NCBI GenBank assembly: GCA_031271905.1 | Contig: JAISUT010000064.1 | Coordinates: 1 to 64,000 of the forward strand | Reading direction: 5' to 3' | Source of the DNA: Acidobacteriota bacterium | GTDB lineage: Bacteria; Acidobacteriota; UBA6911 | DNA: 64,000 bases | In this document: piece after piece, positions 1-7,192 of the stretch | Layout: each line of letters begins with the position of its first letter | How positions within the stretch are numbered: position 1 is the stretch's first letter | Notes under the pieces: generated by a model | Databases searched by the model: none | What the model was told of the DNA's origin: nothing | Seen by the model: only the letters and a program-made list of their open reading frames with translations | Program-made: the position numbers and the translations under genes

Positions 1-362
1 CCCCCCCCCCCCCCCCCCCAGACTTGCGCCAGACGCCTCGTTCCGCGCACACGGCACTCCCTGCGTTCGCAAAACCTCCGCCATCCTCCGCCCTACCCCG
101 ACACGATGACATTTATCCGCTCTCTCCCGCTTCGCGACCCGGCACCCGGATCGTCAAACCGACAGCCCGCCCAACCCTAAAACATCCTATTTGATGCGAC
201 TACTAAAACCACAAAACCACAGGGGATGTCAACAATATTTTATGGAGGCGCGCAGAGGCGCGCAGGATGCGGGGAAAACGCGGACGGAAATCCGGCAAAG
301 GGTGTGCGGCGCTTGCGTTAGCGGACTTCCAACGGGGTGGCGGGAGCCCCCCGCGCCAGCCG
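1..362. other. Non-coding stretch beginning with a 19-nt poly-C run
   Basis: The window opens with 19 consecutive C residues, followed by about 340 bases in which I find no convincing gene. The short + strand ORF in the track has no recognisable features. This region lies downstream of the minus-strand antiporter gene and shows no clear hairpin plus T-tract that would end its transcript. The poly-C could be a real homopolymer tract or a contig-edge artefact. Confidence 0.4.
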
Positions 363-1655
363 TCAGCGGAAGAATATCAGCGTGATCACCAGAAACAGCG
401 GAACCAGCACGGCACCCGAGTAGACCAGGTAGCCTCCGAAGGTCGGCATCTTGATGCCCGACTGGTCGGCGATGCTCTTCACCATCAGGTTGGGGCCGTT
501 GCCGATGTAGGTGTTCGCCCCCATGAAGACCGCGCCGCAGGAGATGGCGCGAAGCATCTGCTCGCTCAAGGGGTTGCCGAGCAACAGGCTCAAGTCCTGC
601 GCGTTGCCGCCGAAATGGCCGCTCGCCAACGCCGTGAAGGTGAGGTAGGTCGGCGCGTTGTCCAGGAAGCTCGACAGCACGCCCGTCATCCAGAAGAACT
701 GCCAGGCGTGATCCAGCTTCCAGTGCGCCGACTGCTGGCTCAAGATTTCCAGCGCGGGGATCATCGTGACGAAGATCCCCAGGAAGAGCGCCGCCACCTC
801 CGCTATAGGCTCGAAGTCGAAGTGGTTGGCCTTGTGGACTTCCTTGCGCGTGCCGAAGTAGCTGATGACGCCCATCAGGATCATGATCGATTCCTGGACG
901 CCGTGCGGCCAGCCGAAATGCGCCGACAGGGGCGCCGCCACCATCACGCCGACCAGGCAAAGGAAGTTCATCTTGCCGTCGATCTGCAGCTTGCGCTTGG
1001 GCTGCACGTCCTCGATCAGCGCCCCGGGCGTCTCCACATCCTCCTTCTCGAAAATCTTCTGGTCGACGAGGTTGAACACGACCAGCAGGATGCCGACGGC
1101 GACCGCCCATTGCGGAAGCAGATGCAAAGTCCAGAAGAAGGGGACGCCGCGCAGGAAGCCCAGAAACAGCGGCGGGTCGCCGAGCGGCGTCAGAAGGCCG
1201 CCGATGTTGCTGACGATGAAGATGAAGAACACGATCAGGTGCGTGCGCCGCGACCTCTTCCTGTTCGCCCGCAGATAGGGGCGGATGAGCAGCATCGACG
1301 CGCCCGTGGTGCCGATGAGGTTCGCCAGCACCGCGCCGACCGCCAAGTAGGTGGTGTTGACCAAGGGCGTGCCCGCCCACGCCCCGCGGATGTGGACGCC
1401 CCCCGAGATCACGAACAGCGCGCCCAGCAGCACGATGAACGAGAAATACTCCATCATGGAATGCCCCAGCAGCGTCATCTGGGAGTGGAGCGCCAAGATG
1501 GCGAGCACCGGCACCGAGATCACGACGCTCAGGGCGAGCTTGTTACGGTTGCTGTGCCAGAGCTTGGGCAGGACGAGCGGCAGAACCGCGATGGACAGCA
1601 ACATGGCGACGAAGGGGATGACACTCCACAACGGGAAGGATGCGCTCTCGTGCAC
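363..1655 (-). CDS. NhaD-type sodium/proton antiporter
   Basis: Polytopic inner-membrane protein of 430 aa with about 11-12 hydrophobic segments, in the ArsB/NhaD ion-transporter superfamily. It resembles NhaD-type Na+/H+ antiporters, which extrude Na+ in exchange for protons. The segment NLIGTTGASMLLIRP (about residues 112-126) and the re-entrant motif NIGGLLTPLGDPPLFLGFL (about 150-168) are typical of this branch, as is the later SSFLDNAPTYLTF motif. The start is GTG, preceded by AAGGTGG a few bases upstream. It lies about 260 bp downstream of the P-II gene on the same strand, with repeat copy a between them, so co-transcription is possible but unproven. Substrate (Na+ versus Li+ or K+) cannot be read from sequence alone. 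Confidence 0.85.
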   Translation of the reverse strand: MHESASFPLWSVIPFVAMLLSIAVLPLVLPKLWHSNRNKLALSVVISVPVLAILALHSQMTLLGHSMMEYFSFIVLLGALFVISGGVHIRGAWAGTPLVNTTYLAVGAVLANLIGTTGASMLLIRPYLRANRKRSRRTHLIVFFIFIVSNIGGLLTPLGDPPLFLGFLRGVPFFWTLHLLPQWAVAVGILLVVFNLVDQKIFEKEDVETPGALIEDVQPKRKLQIDGKMNFLCLVGVMVAAPLSAHFGWPHGVQESIMILMGVISYFGTRKEVHKANHFDFEPIAEVAALFLGIFVTMIPALEILSQQSAHWKLDHAWQFFWMTGVLSSFLDNAPTYLTFTALASGHFGGNAQDLSLLLGNPLSEQMLRAISCGAVFMGANTYIGNGPNLMVKSIADQSGIKMPTFGGYLVYSGAVLVPLFLVITLIFFR

Positions 1656-1802
1656 AAAACCACCTTGCGGCAGACGGAGACGCCCAGGCGCGGCGACCCG
1701 TCGCCAAAATCAACCGGGGTGGGCGCGGACAGAACCCGCCCCACCCCTGGGAAGTGAGAAACACAGGATGGGCACCCGCAACATCCCGGGCACCGCCCAC
1801 AG

Positions 1803-1862
1803 GGAGCCTCGAAAACCCCGGACGCTGCGTTGCGCCTTGTCTGCGAGCTTTTTAGAGGCTCC
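1803..1862 (+). repeat. MITE-like palindromic element, copy a (short form)
   Basis: 60-bp copy with ends GGAGCCTCGAAAA and TTTTTAGAGGCTCC. It reads directly from TGCGCCTTG to TCTGCGAG, so the central palindrome of the long form is absent. The flanking hexamers are CCACAG and CTGCAG (4 of 6 identical), a decayed target duplication at best. It lies between the P-II gene and the antiporter gene. Confidence 0.8.
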
Positions 1863-1913
1863 CTGCAGGCTTTCCGAGAGGCGCCACCCTGCCATATGCA
1901 AGCCTGGCGCGAA

Positions 1914-2255
1914 CTACACGAGGGAGTCCTCGCCCGACTCGCCGGTCCGTATCCTGACCGCGTCCGCAAGAGTATACACGAAAATCTTGCCGTCGCCGAT
2001 CTCGCCCGTGTGGGCGGCGTCGATGATCGCCTTCAAGGCGTCTTCGTATTGGCTGTCGGGCACCGCCACCTCGACCTTGATCTTGGGGATGAGGTCGAAG
2101 CTGTACTCCGAGCCCCGGTAGCGTTCGATCTGCCCCTTTTGCCGTCCGGCGCCGCGCACTTCGGTGATGGTTAGCCCGACCACCCCGACGTCCGACAGGG
2201 CGGTCTTCACATTTTCGAGCCGATGCGGCCGAACAATCGCGCTGATTACCTTCAT
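1914..2255 (-). CDS. glnB: Nitrogen regulatory protein P-II (GlnB/GlnK family)
   Basis: 113 aa, a full-length P-II signal-transduction protein. P-II trimers bind ATP/ADP and 2-oxoglutarate and control nitrogen-assimilation targets such as glutamine synthetase adenylylation, NtrB or the AmtB channel. The T-loop segment ERYRGSEYSFD places the uridylylated tyrosine at residue 51, exactly as in GlnB/GlnK, and the C-terminal signature TGEIGDGKIFVY is present. Start ATG is preceded by GGAAAGGAAGG. The upstream region holds a sigma70-type and a sigma54-type promoter in tandem (separate entries), consistent with nitrogen control. No amtB or glnA is adjacent, so GlnB versus GlnK cannot be decided; the symbol is used in the family sense. 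Confidence 0.93.
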   Translation of the reverse strand: MKVISAIVRPHRLENVKTALSDVGVVGLTITEVRGAGRQKGQIERYRGSEYSFDLIPKIKVEVAVPDSQYEDALKAIIDAAHTGEIGDGKIFVYTLADAVRIRTGESGEDSLV

Positions 2256-2415
2256 GAGATCCTTCCTTTCCTTAGCCCCGGATGTTTTGCGGGAACCCTA
2301 CGCGCCACCTTGCGCCACCCTCGGAACCATCCGGGCCGACCCGACCAGTCTCCTGATCCGACTGATCCGATAAAACATGGCGACCGGCTGTGGAGCCGCG
2401 CCGACCACAATATAG

Positions 2416-2431
2416 TGCAATCCCCATACCA
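2416..2431 (-). promoter_or_regulatory. Sigma54 (-24/-12) promoter of the P-II gene
   Basis: On the minus strand the sequence reads TGGTATGGGGATTGCA. It has the invariant GG and GC dinucleotides separated by exactly ten bases and the full TTGCA -12 element. The predicted start is near 2405, giving a 5' leader of about 150 nt before the glnB ATG. Sigma54 promoters on glnB/glnK genes are well known. I see only a half-site (TGCACC) upstream that could belong to an NtrC enhancer. Confidence 0.65.
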
Positions 2432-2449
2432 GCCGGGGCGGTCTCTTTC

Positions 2450-2477
2450 ATTATACGGACATCTCTTTAGATGACAA
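2450..2477 (-). promoter_or_regulatory. Sigma70-type promoter upstream of the P-II gene
   Basis: The minus strand reads TTGTCA, a 16-bp spacer, then a perfect TATAAT. Its predicted start falls about 35-40 bp upstream of the sigma54 start, giving a constitutive plus nitrogen-responsive tandem arrangement. Confidence 0.65.
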
Positions 2478-2843
2478 TTATTTGCACCGTTCCCACACAC
2501 GCCCCGGAACGGCTCGTTTTCCACAATATTGTATTTTCATAATTTTATTCATCTTTTTTGTAATCCCCATGTCCGCGCACGGCGGGGGACTGGGGGGGAG
2601 TCCCGCCGTGGAGTTCGACAGATCGCCGCCGCTTTCGTCCATCCGAACGTCCGTGCGGGAACCTGTTCCCACCGGATTGCCGGAAACTTGCACCAAGCGG
2701 CGGCGAGCCGCCGCGCAGCGCGCCAGGGGTCGCGACGGGCGGCGCGGCGCGCAACGGGCGGCGGGCGCGCACTGCCCATACATCTTTGTAGATTTTGATT
2801 ATCAAAGATACATCGAGGTAGGAACGAAGCGGCGCGCGCCGAT

Positions 2844-2882
2844 AAAAAAACGCGGGGGCGTGGCGGAAACCGCGCCCCCGCG
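2844..2882 (-). terminator. Intrinsic terminator after the HCHL-like gene
   Basis: On the minus strand a perfect 10-bp stem CGCGGGGGCG/CGCCCCCGCG (loop about 12 nt) is followed by seven T residues. It lies about 97 nt past the stop codon of the crotonase gene. Confidence 0.85.
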
Positions 2883-2978
2883 TTTATCAAGCGACCGCGT
2901 CGCGACGTCTGCGCCCGTGGCCCGCACACGCCGTCAAACGGCGTCTGCGCGAGCCGGGACGCGGCGCGGCGCGCGTTC

Positions 2979-3815
2979 CTACTTTTTTTCCCTCTTGTAC
3001 ATGCCCATGCCCGGCTTGTAGGTCTTGTCGTCCAGGAACTGCTTGAAGCCTTCCTCGCGCTCGTTGCCGGCCAGCAGCCAGAGCTGCTCCTGCTTGGCGA
3101 TGAGGTATTCCTCGGAGATGTCCCAGCCGAGGTTGTGGTCGATGGTGCGCTTGAAGACCTCCTTGCAAGCCTTCAAGACCGCCGGGCTCTTCTCCAAGAG
3201 CATGTCGGCCAGTTCGCGGGTGCGCTTCCTCAGGTCGGCCAGGGGCACGGACTCGTTCACCATGCCGTACTTCTCGGCCTGCTTGCCGTCGAACGGCATG
3301 CCGGACATCGCGTAGTAGATGCCGACGCGCGGAGGCATGTAGGTCGCCACGGACTTGGTGACGTTGCCGGCGGGCAGGATGCCCCAGTTGACCTCGGACA
3401 GCACGAACTTCGCCTCGTCGGCGGCGACGGCCAGGTCGCAGGACGCCAGCGGCAGGAACGCGCCGCCACAGCACCAGCCGTTGACCATGGCGATGGTCGC
3501 CTTCTCGAAGTAGCGGAGACGGCGCCACTGCCATTCCCAGTTGCGGCGACGGGCGCGGATCTCCTCGATGTGCGGCTTGCCCTTCATGTCGCGGAAGTAT
3601 TCCTTGATGTCCATGCCGGCGGAGAACGCAGTCCCCTCGCCCGTCAGCACCATGACGCCGATGTCGTCGCGGAGCTCGACCTCGTCCAGGACCTCCAACA
3701 TGCGGCCGGCAAGGCGCGGCGACATCGCGTTGCGCTTTTCCGGGCGGTTGAAGCTGACCCACGCCACGCCGTTATCGTATTCGATTTTGACCAGATCCTT
3801 TTCTTCGGATGCCAT
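2979..3815 (-). CDS. Enoyl-CoA hydratase/isomerase family protein, hydroxycinnamoyl-CoA hydratase-lyase-like
   Basis: 278 aa, a crotonase-fold CoA enzyme. It is collinear throughout with p-hydroxycinnamoyl-CoA hydratase-lyase (feruloyl-CoA to vanillin plus acetyl-CoA): RPEKRNAMSP near the N-terminus, SAGMDIKEYFR, VNGWCCGG, SEVNWGI and the C-terminal KQFLDDKTYKPG. The oxyanion-hole glycine and the catalytic glutamate of SEVNWGI are kept. However, the positions equivalent to Ser123 and Tyr239 of the Pseudomonas fluorescens enzyme, by my recollected alignment, are Leu and Ile here, which argues against a phenolic substrate. It is a monocistronic gene with a good AGGAG site and its own terminator. 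No CoA ligase or aldehyde dehydrogenase is adjacent. A plain enoyl-CoA hydratase role is the main alternative. Confidence 0.75.
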   Translation of the reverse strand: MASEEKDLVKIEYDNGVAWVSFNRPEKRNAMSPRLAGRMLEVLDEVELRDDIGVMVLTGEGTAFSAGMDIKEYFRDMKGKPHIEEIRARRRNWEWQWRRLRYFEKATIAMVNGWCCGGAFLPLASCDLAVAADEAKFVLSEVNWGILPAGNVTKSVATYMPPRVGIYYAMSGMPFDGKQAEKYGMVNESVPLADLRKRTRELADMLLEKSPAVLKACKEVFKRTIDHNLGWDISEEYLIAKQEQLWLLAGNEREEGFKQFLDDKTYKPGMGMYKREKK

Positions 3816-3990
3816 ATATCTATCTCCTCGTCAATTATAGAAGTTGCTAAGTTCCCACACCGGCGAACTATGGATTATGTCCCCTAAACCCCGCCGTGTC
3901 ACCCCTAAAAATCGCATGGGCGTCCAAGTACGCCCGGCGCGCCGGTTCGCCTCCGGCGGCGGCTCCCCGCCGCCGCCCATGCGACATGAT

Positions 3991-4064
3991 GGAACCTCTA
4001 AAACCTCGCAGGCAAGGCGCAACGCAGCGTCCGGGGTTTTTAGCCCGGGGTTTTTAGAGGTTCC
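3991..4064 (-). repeat. MITE-like element, copy b (short form) with perfect 6-bp target duplication
   Basis: 74-bp element with ends GGAACCTCTAAAA and TTTTTAGAGGTTCC, flanked on both sides by CATGAT (3985-3990 and 4065-4070). It is the short form, and one end carries a tandem duplication of a 14-bp unit (CCGGGGTTTTTAG). It lies directly upstream of the secreted-protein gene; an in-frame ATG at 4066 follows AGAGG of the element at SD-like spacing. Confidence 0.9.
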
Positions 4065-4107
4065 CATGATGGCAGCCCCCCGTCCGATGCGGTATACTCT
4101 GACCCTT

Positions 4108-5175
4108 ATGAAAACGTCGTCCGCTTTCCGAAAACTCGCCTGGCTGCCGCTCCTCCTGCTCCCGTCCCTGGCACCCGTCCCCGCGCGGGCGCAAGGCGGG
4201 AACGTCGTCGAAGGGCGAATCGTCAACCGGACCGACCCGGGCATCGCCGCCGCCGGCGCCGAGGTCGAAGTCATCGACCTCTCCGTCGGCATGGACATCA
4301 TCAAGACCGCCGACGCCGACGCCCAGGGGCGGTTCCGCATCGACGGTCTGCCCGCGACGGGCATGCCCCTGTTGCTGCGCGCCATCTATAAAGGGGTGAA
4401 CTACCACGGGATGCTGCGGTTCGATGCGGCGGGGAAGGCCACGGCGCAAATCGAGGTCTACGAGCCGACCACCTCCATGCAGGGCATCCAGGCGCGGTCG
4501 GCGACCTTGGCGTTCCAGTTGGGCGGCGACCACCTGCACGCGGTCGAGACCTGGGAGATCGTCAACCAGACCGATCCCCCCCGCGTCTATGTCAACCCCG
4601 AGGGGAGCTTCCGCATCTCCAAGGCGGCGGGGATCCTCGAACCGCCGAAGATCCAGGCGGCGGCATCGGGCTCGGAGATGCCTCTGACGCAATCGGCGTT
4701 GGAGAGCGCCGACGGCGAGAGCTACTACAGCCTCTATCCGCTGCGCCCCGGCCTGACGACCTTCGAGGCGCGCCAGACGCTCCCTTACGCGGACAAGCGC
4801 TACGTCTACGCCAAGAAGTTCTTCATGGACGCGGCGAAGCTGACCATCGGCGTGCTCCCCGCCGACATGGCTATCGAGGGCGGCGGCATCGAGCGGACGG
4901 AGGTCAACGCGGAGGAGGACTTCGCCATCTACTCCGGCCCGGCGGTCAAGGCGGGCGAGGAGGTCTCCTGGACATTGTCCGGCGGCACGCCGGTGGCGGA
5001 GTCGGCGGGCGGCGGGATGGGCGCGCACGGCGACGGCAACGCGGGAGGCGCGACGGTCAAGGCGATGGACGGGTTCGTCGGCAGGAACGCCCTGCCCATC
5101 GGCTCGCTGCTGTTGCTGGCGCTTGTCATCCCGCTTTGGCGCGCCTGCGTCCGCCCCCCGGACGGGAAGCCATGA
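4108..5175 (+). CDS. Secreted protein with carboxypeptidase-regulatory-like domain
   Basis: 355 aa if translation starts at ATG 4108, giving a classic signal peptide (MKTSSAFRK followed by a leucine-rich core and ARA cleavage site). Residues of about 33-115 form a carboxypeptidase-regulatory-like beta-sandwich (VVEGRIVNRT...GRFRIDGLPA). The middle is probably a further beta domain. A single transmembrane segment near the C-terminus (LPIGSLLLLALVIPLW) precedes a short basic tail, so the protein is likely anchored with its bulk outside the cytoplasm. Its stop overlaps the next ATG (ATGA), implying translational coupling to the ABC ATPase. An alternative in-frame start at 4066 would use the AGAGG of repeat copy b. 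Function unknown; presumably a partner of the CcmAB-like transporter. Confidence 0.75.
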   Translation: MKTSSAFRKLAWLPLLLLPSLAPVPARAQGGNVVEGRIVNRTDPGIAAAGAEVEVIDLSVGMDIIKTADADAQGRFRIDGLPATGMPLLLRAIYKGVNYHGMLRFDAAGKATAQIEVYEPTTSMQGIQARSATLAFQLGGDHLHAVETWEIVNQTDPPRVYVNPEGSFRISKAAGILEPPKIQAAASGSEMPLTQSALESADGESYYSLYPLRPGLTTFEARQTLPYADKRYVYAKKFFMDAAKLTIGVLPADMAIEGGGIERTEVNAEEDFAIYSGPAVKAGEEVSWTLSGGTPVAESAGGGMGAHGDGNAGGATVKAMDGFVGRNALPIGSLLLLALVIPLWRACVRPPDGKP

Positions 5176-5894
5176 TCAAGGTTCGGGGGCTGGCGAAATA
5201 TTACGGACGCTTCACGGCGTTGCGCGCCCTCGACCTGGACATCGGCGCGGGGGAGTGCGTCGCGCTCTTCGGCAGGAACGGCGCGGGCAAGACCACCCTC
5301 CTGCGCATCTTGGCGGGGCTGTCCCGCCCTTCCTCCGGCAGTTTCCAAATCAAATTCCCTGGAAGCGCCTCCGGCAAGGGGGCGGCGTCCCCGCGCGGCA
5401 GCCGCGGCCGCATCGGCTACCTGTCGCACAACACCTCGCTCTATCCCGACCTGACGGCGCTGGAGAACCTCCGTTTCTTCGCCGGGCTGATGGACGCGCC
5501 AGCGGACGAGGAGTCCTTGGCGCGCCGCATGGAGGCGGTGGGATTGGCGGGGCGGGAGCGCGAGCCGGTGCGCAACTTCTCGCGCGGGATGCAGCAGCGC
5601 CTGGCCATCGCGCGGGCGTTCCTGCACGACCCGGAGCTCCTGTTGCTGGACGAGCCGTTCACGGGCCTGGACCGGCTGGGCTTCGACGTTTTAGGAAATT
5701 ATATCCGACGGGCGCGGGGCGCGGGCAAGACCTGCCTGGTGGCGCTGCACGACCTCGACTTGGGCTACGCGCTCGCAGACCGGCTGGTGGTCATCGAGAA
5801 AGGGGTCGCCGCGCTGGATGCGCCGAAGGCTTCGCTGACGCCCGCCGGTTTCGAGGAGCGGTTCCGCAAAATCATGGAAGGCGGCCATGCGTAA
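5172..5894 (+). CDS. ABC transporter ATP-binding protein, CcmA-like
   Basis: 240 aa with all ABC ATPase motifs: Walker A GRNGAGKTT, signature FSRGMQQRLAIARA, Walker B LLLLDEPFTGLD and the H-loop histidine in VALHDLD. It is paired with the CcmB-like permease (overlap with its start by 8 bp), which makes a CcmA role most likely. In the System I cytochrome c maturation pathway CcmA powers release of holo-CcmE. No ccmC, ccmE, ccmF or ccmH is in the window, so a divergent export function remains possible. It is coupled to the upstream gene by an ATGA overlap. Confidence 0.82.
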   Translation: MIKVRGLAKYYGRFTALRALDLDIGAGECVALFGRNGAGKTTLLRILAGLSRPSSGSFQIKFPGSASGKGAASPRGSRGRIGYLSHNTSLYPDLTALENLRFFAGLMDAPADEESLARRMEAVGLAGREREPVRNFSRGMQQRLAIARAFLHDPELLLLDEPFTGLDRLGFDVLGNYIRRARGAGKTCLVALHDLDLGYALADRLVVIEKGVAALDAPKASLTPAGFEERFRKIMEGGHA

Positions 5895-6564
5895 CGCCGC
5901 AAAGATATGGGCTATATTCCGCAAAGACCTGCTGGTCGAGTTGCGCACCAAGAGCGCCGTCAACTCCATGCTCTTTTTCGGCGTGGTGACGCTCCTGGTC
6001 CTCAACTTCGCGTTCCGCTCGCTGGAAGGCTCCCTGCGCCCGGCGCTGCCCGGCGTCCTCTGGGCGGCGTTCTCCTTCGCGGGCGCATTGGGGCTCAACC
6101 GCATGTTCGCCGCCGAGAAGGAGAACAGTTGCCTGCAAGGGTTGCTGATGACCCCCGCCGACCGGGGGGTGCTCTACCTGGGGAAGATGCTGGCGGGCTC
6201 CGTCTTCATGCTGGCCGCGGAGGCCGTGATCTCCGCCTTCGGCATGATATTTTTCAACGTGACGGTCTGGCGGGAGATCCCGTGGCTGGCGCTGACCTTC
6301 CTGGTCGGCACGCTGGGGTTCATGGCGGTGGGGACGCTCCTGGCTGCGGTCGCGGTGAACACGAAGCTCCGCGAGGTGCTCCTGCCGCTGCTGCTCTTCC
6401 CGGTGATCCTGCCCGTCCTGGTCAACGCGGTGGAGGCCACCGGCATCATCCTCGACGGCGGGGACTACGGCGGGCTGAAGTTGCCGTTGAGCGTGATGGC
6501 GGCCTTCACGCTGGTGTTCGGCGTCGTCTCATGCCTGCTGTTCGAATACGTGCTGGACGATTGA
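5887..6564 (+). CDS. ccmB: Heme exporter CcmB-like membrane protein
   Basis: 225 aa with six predicted transmembrane helices, the usual length for CcmB (about 220 aa). The N-terminus (FRKDLLVELRTKSAVNSMLFF) and the motif AAEKENSCLQGLLMTPADRG match the CcmB family, as does LREVLLPLLLFPVILPV. It overlaps the ATPase gene and is followed 34 bp later by a small anchored protein. In System I it is the permease subunit of the CcmAB ATPase. I rate the family assignment as strong and the pathway role as probable. Confidence 0.85.
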   Translation: MRNAAKIWAIFRKDLLVELRTKSAVNSMLFFGVVTLLVLNFAFRSLEGSLRPALPGVLWAAFSFAGALGLNRMFAAEKENSCLQGLLMTPADRGVLYLGKMLAGSVFMLAAEAVISAFGMIFFNVTVWREIPWLALTFLVGTLGFMAVGTLLAAVAVNTKLREVLLPLLLFPVILPVLVNAVEATGIILDGGDYGGLKLPLSVMAAFTLVFGVVSCLLFEYVLDD

Positions 6565-6598
6565 CGCCAGATCGATCCAATTAATCCAAGGGGGGCGG

Positions 6599-7090
6599 AT
6601 GATTCGCCGACAGATCTTTTTCGGGTTGACGATAGTGCTTCTCACCGTCGTGGTCGTCCTGTTGTTGCGCGGGCGCAAGGCGGAGAAGGAGCAGGCGGCG
6701 CAGAACCTGAAGGCGGGGCAGGTGCGGGAGGCGCCGTCTTCGCCGACGCGGGTGCTCGCGCCCCGCGACGTGGCGCTGGTCGCGGCGGAAGTCTCCTTCG
6801 CGCCGACCCCCGCGCCCCCCGACGGCGGCGACGGCGGGGAGGCGACCTTGACGGCGCGTCACGCCCTGACCGTCCGCAACGGCGGCGGTGTCGCCTACGG
6901 CGGCCTGCGCCTGCGGTTGGAATACGTGGGAAAGTCGGGCGAGGTCTTGGAGGACAGGATACAGGCGGTCGAGGGGGCGTTGCCGCCGGGGGAATCGCTG
7001 CGCATCGAGGATGTCGCGGTCACAGGGGTGCCGGCGGGCGCGGTGGGCTGCCGCGCGAGCATCGTCTCCGCCGACTTCCCTATAGACTGA
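6599..7090 (+). CDS. Small anchored periplasmic protein, FxLYD-like beta domain
   Basis: 163 aa with an N-terminal transmembrane anchor (about residues 7-23) followed by a short linker and a domain with alternating hydrophobic strands (LTARHALTVRNGGGVAYGGLRLRLEYVGKSG...GESLRIEDVAVTGVPAGA). The pattern 'NxGxxxYxxLxLxxxYxxxxG' resembles FxLYD-type or Ig-like accessory domains. It is the last gene of the CcmAB-like operon. No specific function can be assigned; it may help the transporter or heme handling. Confidence 0.6.
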   Translation: MIRRQIFFGLTIVLLTVVVVLLLRGRKAEKEQAAQNLKAGQVREAPSSPTRVLAPRDVALVAAEVSFAPTPAPPDGGDGGEATLTARHALTVRNGGGVAYGGLRLRLEYVGKSGEVLEDRIQAVEGALPPGESLRIEDVAVTGVPAGAVGCRASIVSADFPID

Positions 7091-7137
7091 CGGGCGCCCG
7101 TTCCAGTCCGCCCCGCGCCAAACGGCGGGCCGTCTTC

Positions 7138-7172
7138 GCGGCGGGGCGCGCCTAATGGACGCGCCCCGCCGC
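7138..7172. terminator. Bidirectional hairpin between convergent genes
   Basis: A perfect 13-bp inverted repeat GCGGCGGGGCGCG/CGCGCCCCGCCGC with a 9-nt loop lies between the convergent ccm operon and htrA. Neither side has a T-tract, so it may act as a weak or factor-assisted terminator or as 3'-end protection. Confidence 0.55.
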
Positions 7173-7192
7173 CCCGCCGTGGGACGTCACGC

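Larger units (their letters stand above)
2256..2843. other. Long intergenic region upstream of the P-II gene
   Basis: With the HCHL-like gene's terminator beyond it, this makes a gap of about 720 bp. The part nearest the P-II gene carries its promoters. Positions 2461-2575 are strikingly AT-rich for this genome, and 2487-2512 contains a hairpin CCGTTCC...GGAACGG. Positions 2580-2780 are very GC-rich low-complexity sequence with no credible ORF. A near-perfect dyad TTTGATTATCAAA lies at about 2795-2807 and could be an operator. I see no gene here. Confidence 0.4.

Noticed and set aside
267-1757. 496-aa + strand ORF opposite the antiporter gene
   Set aside because: Arg/Gln/His/Asp-rich with no domain; the minus strand encodes a typical polytopic antiporter.
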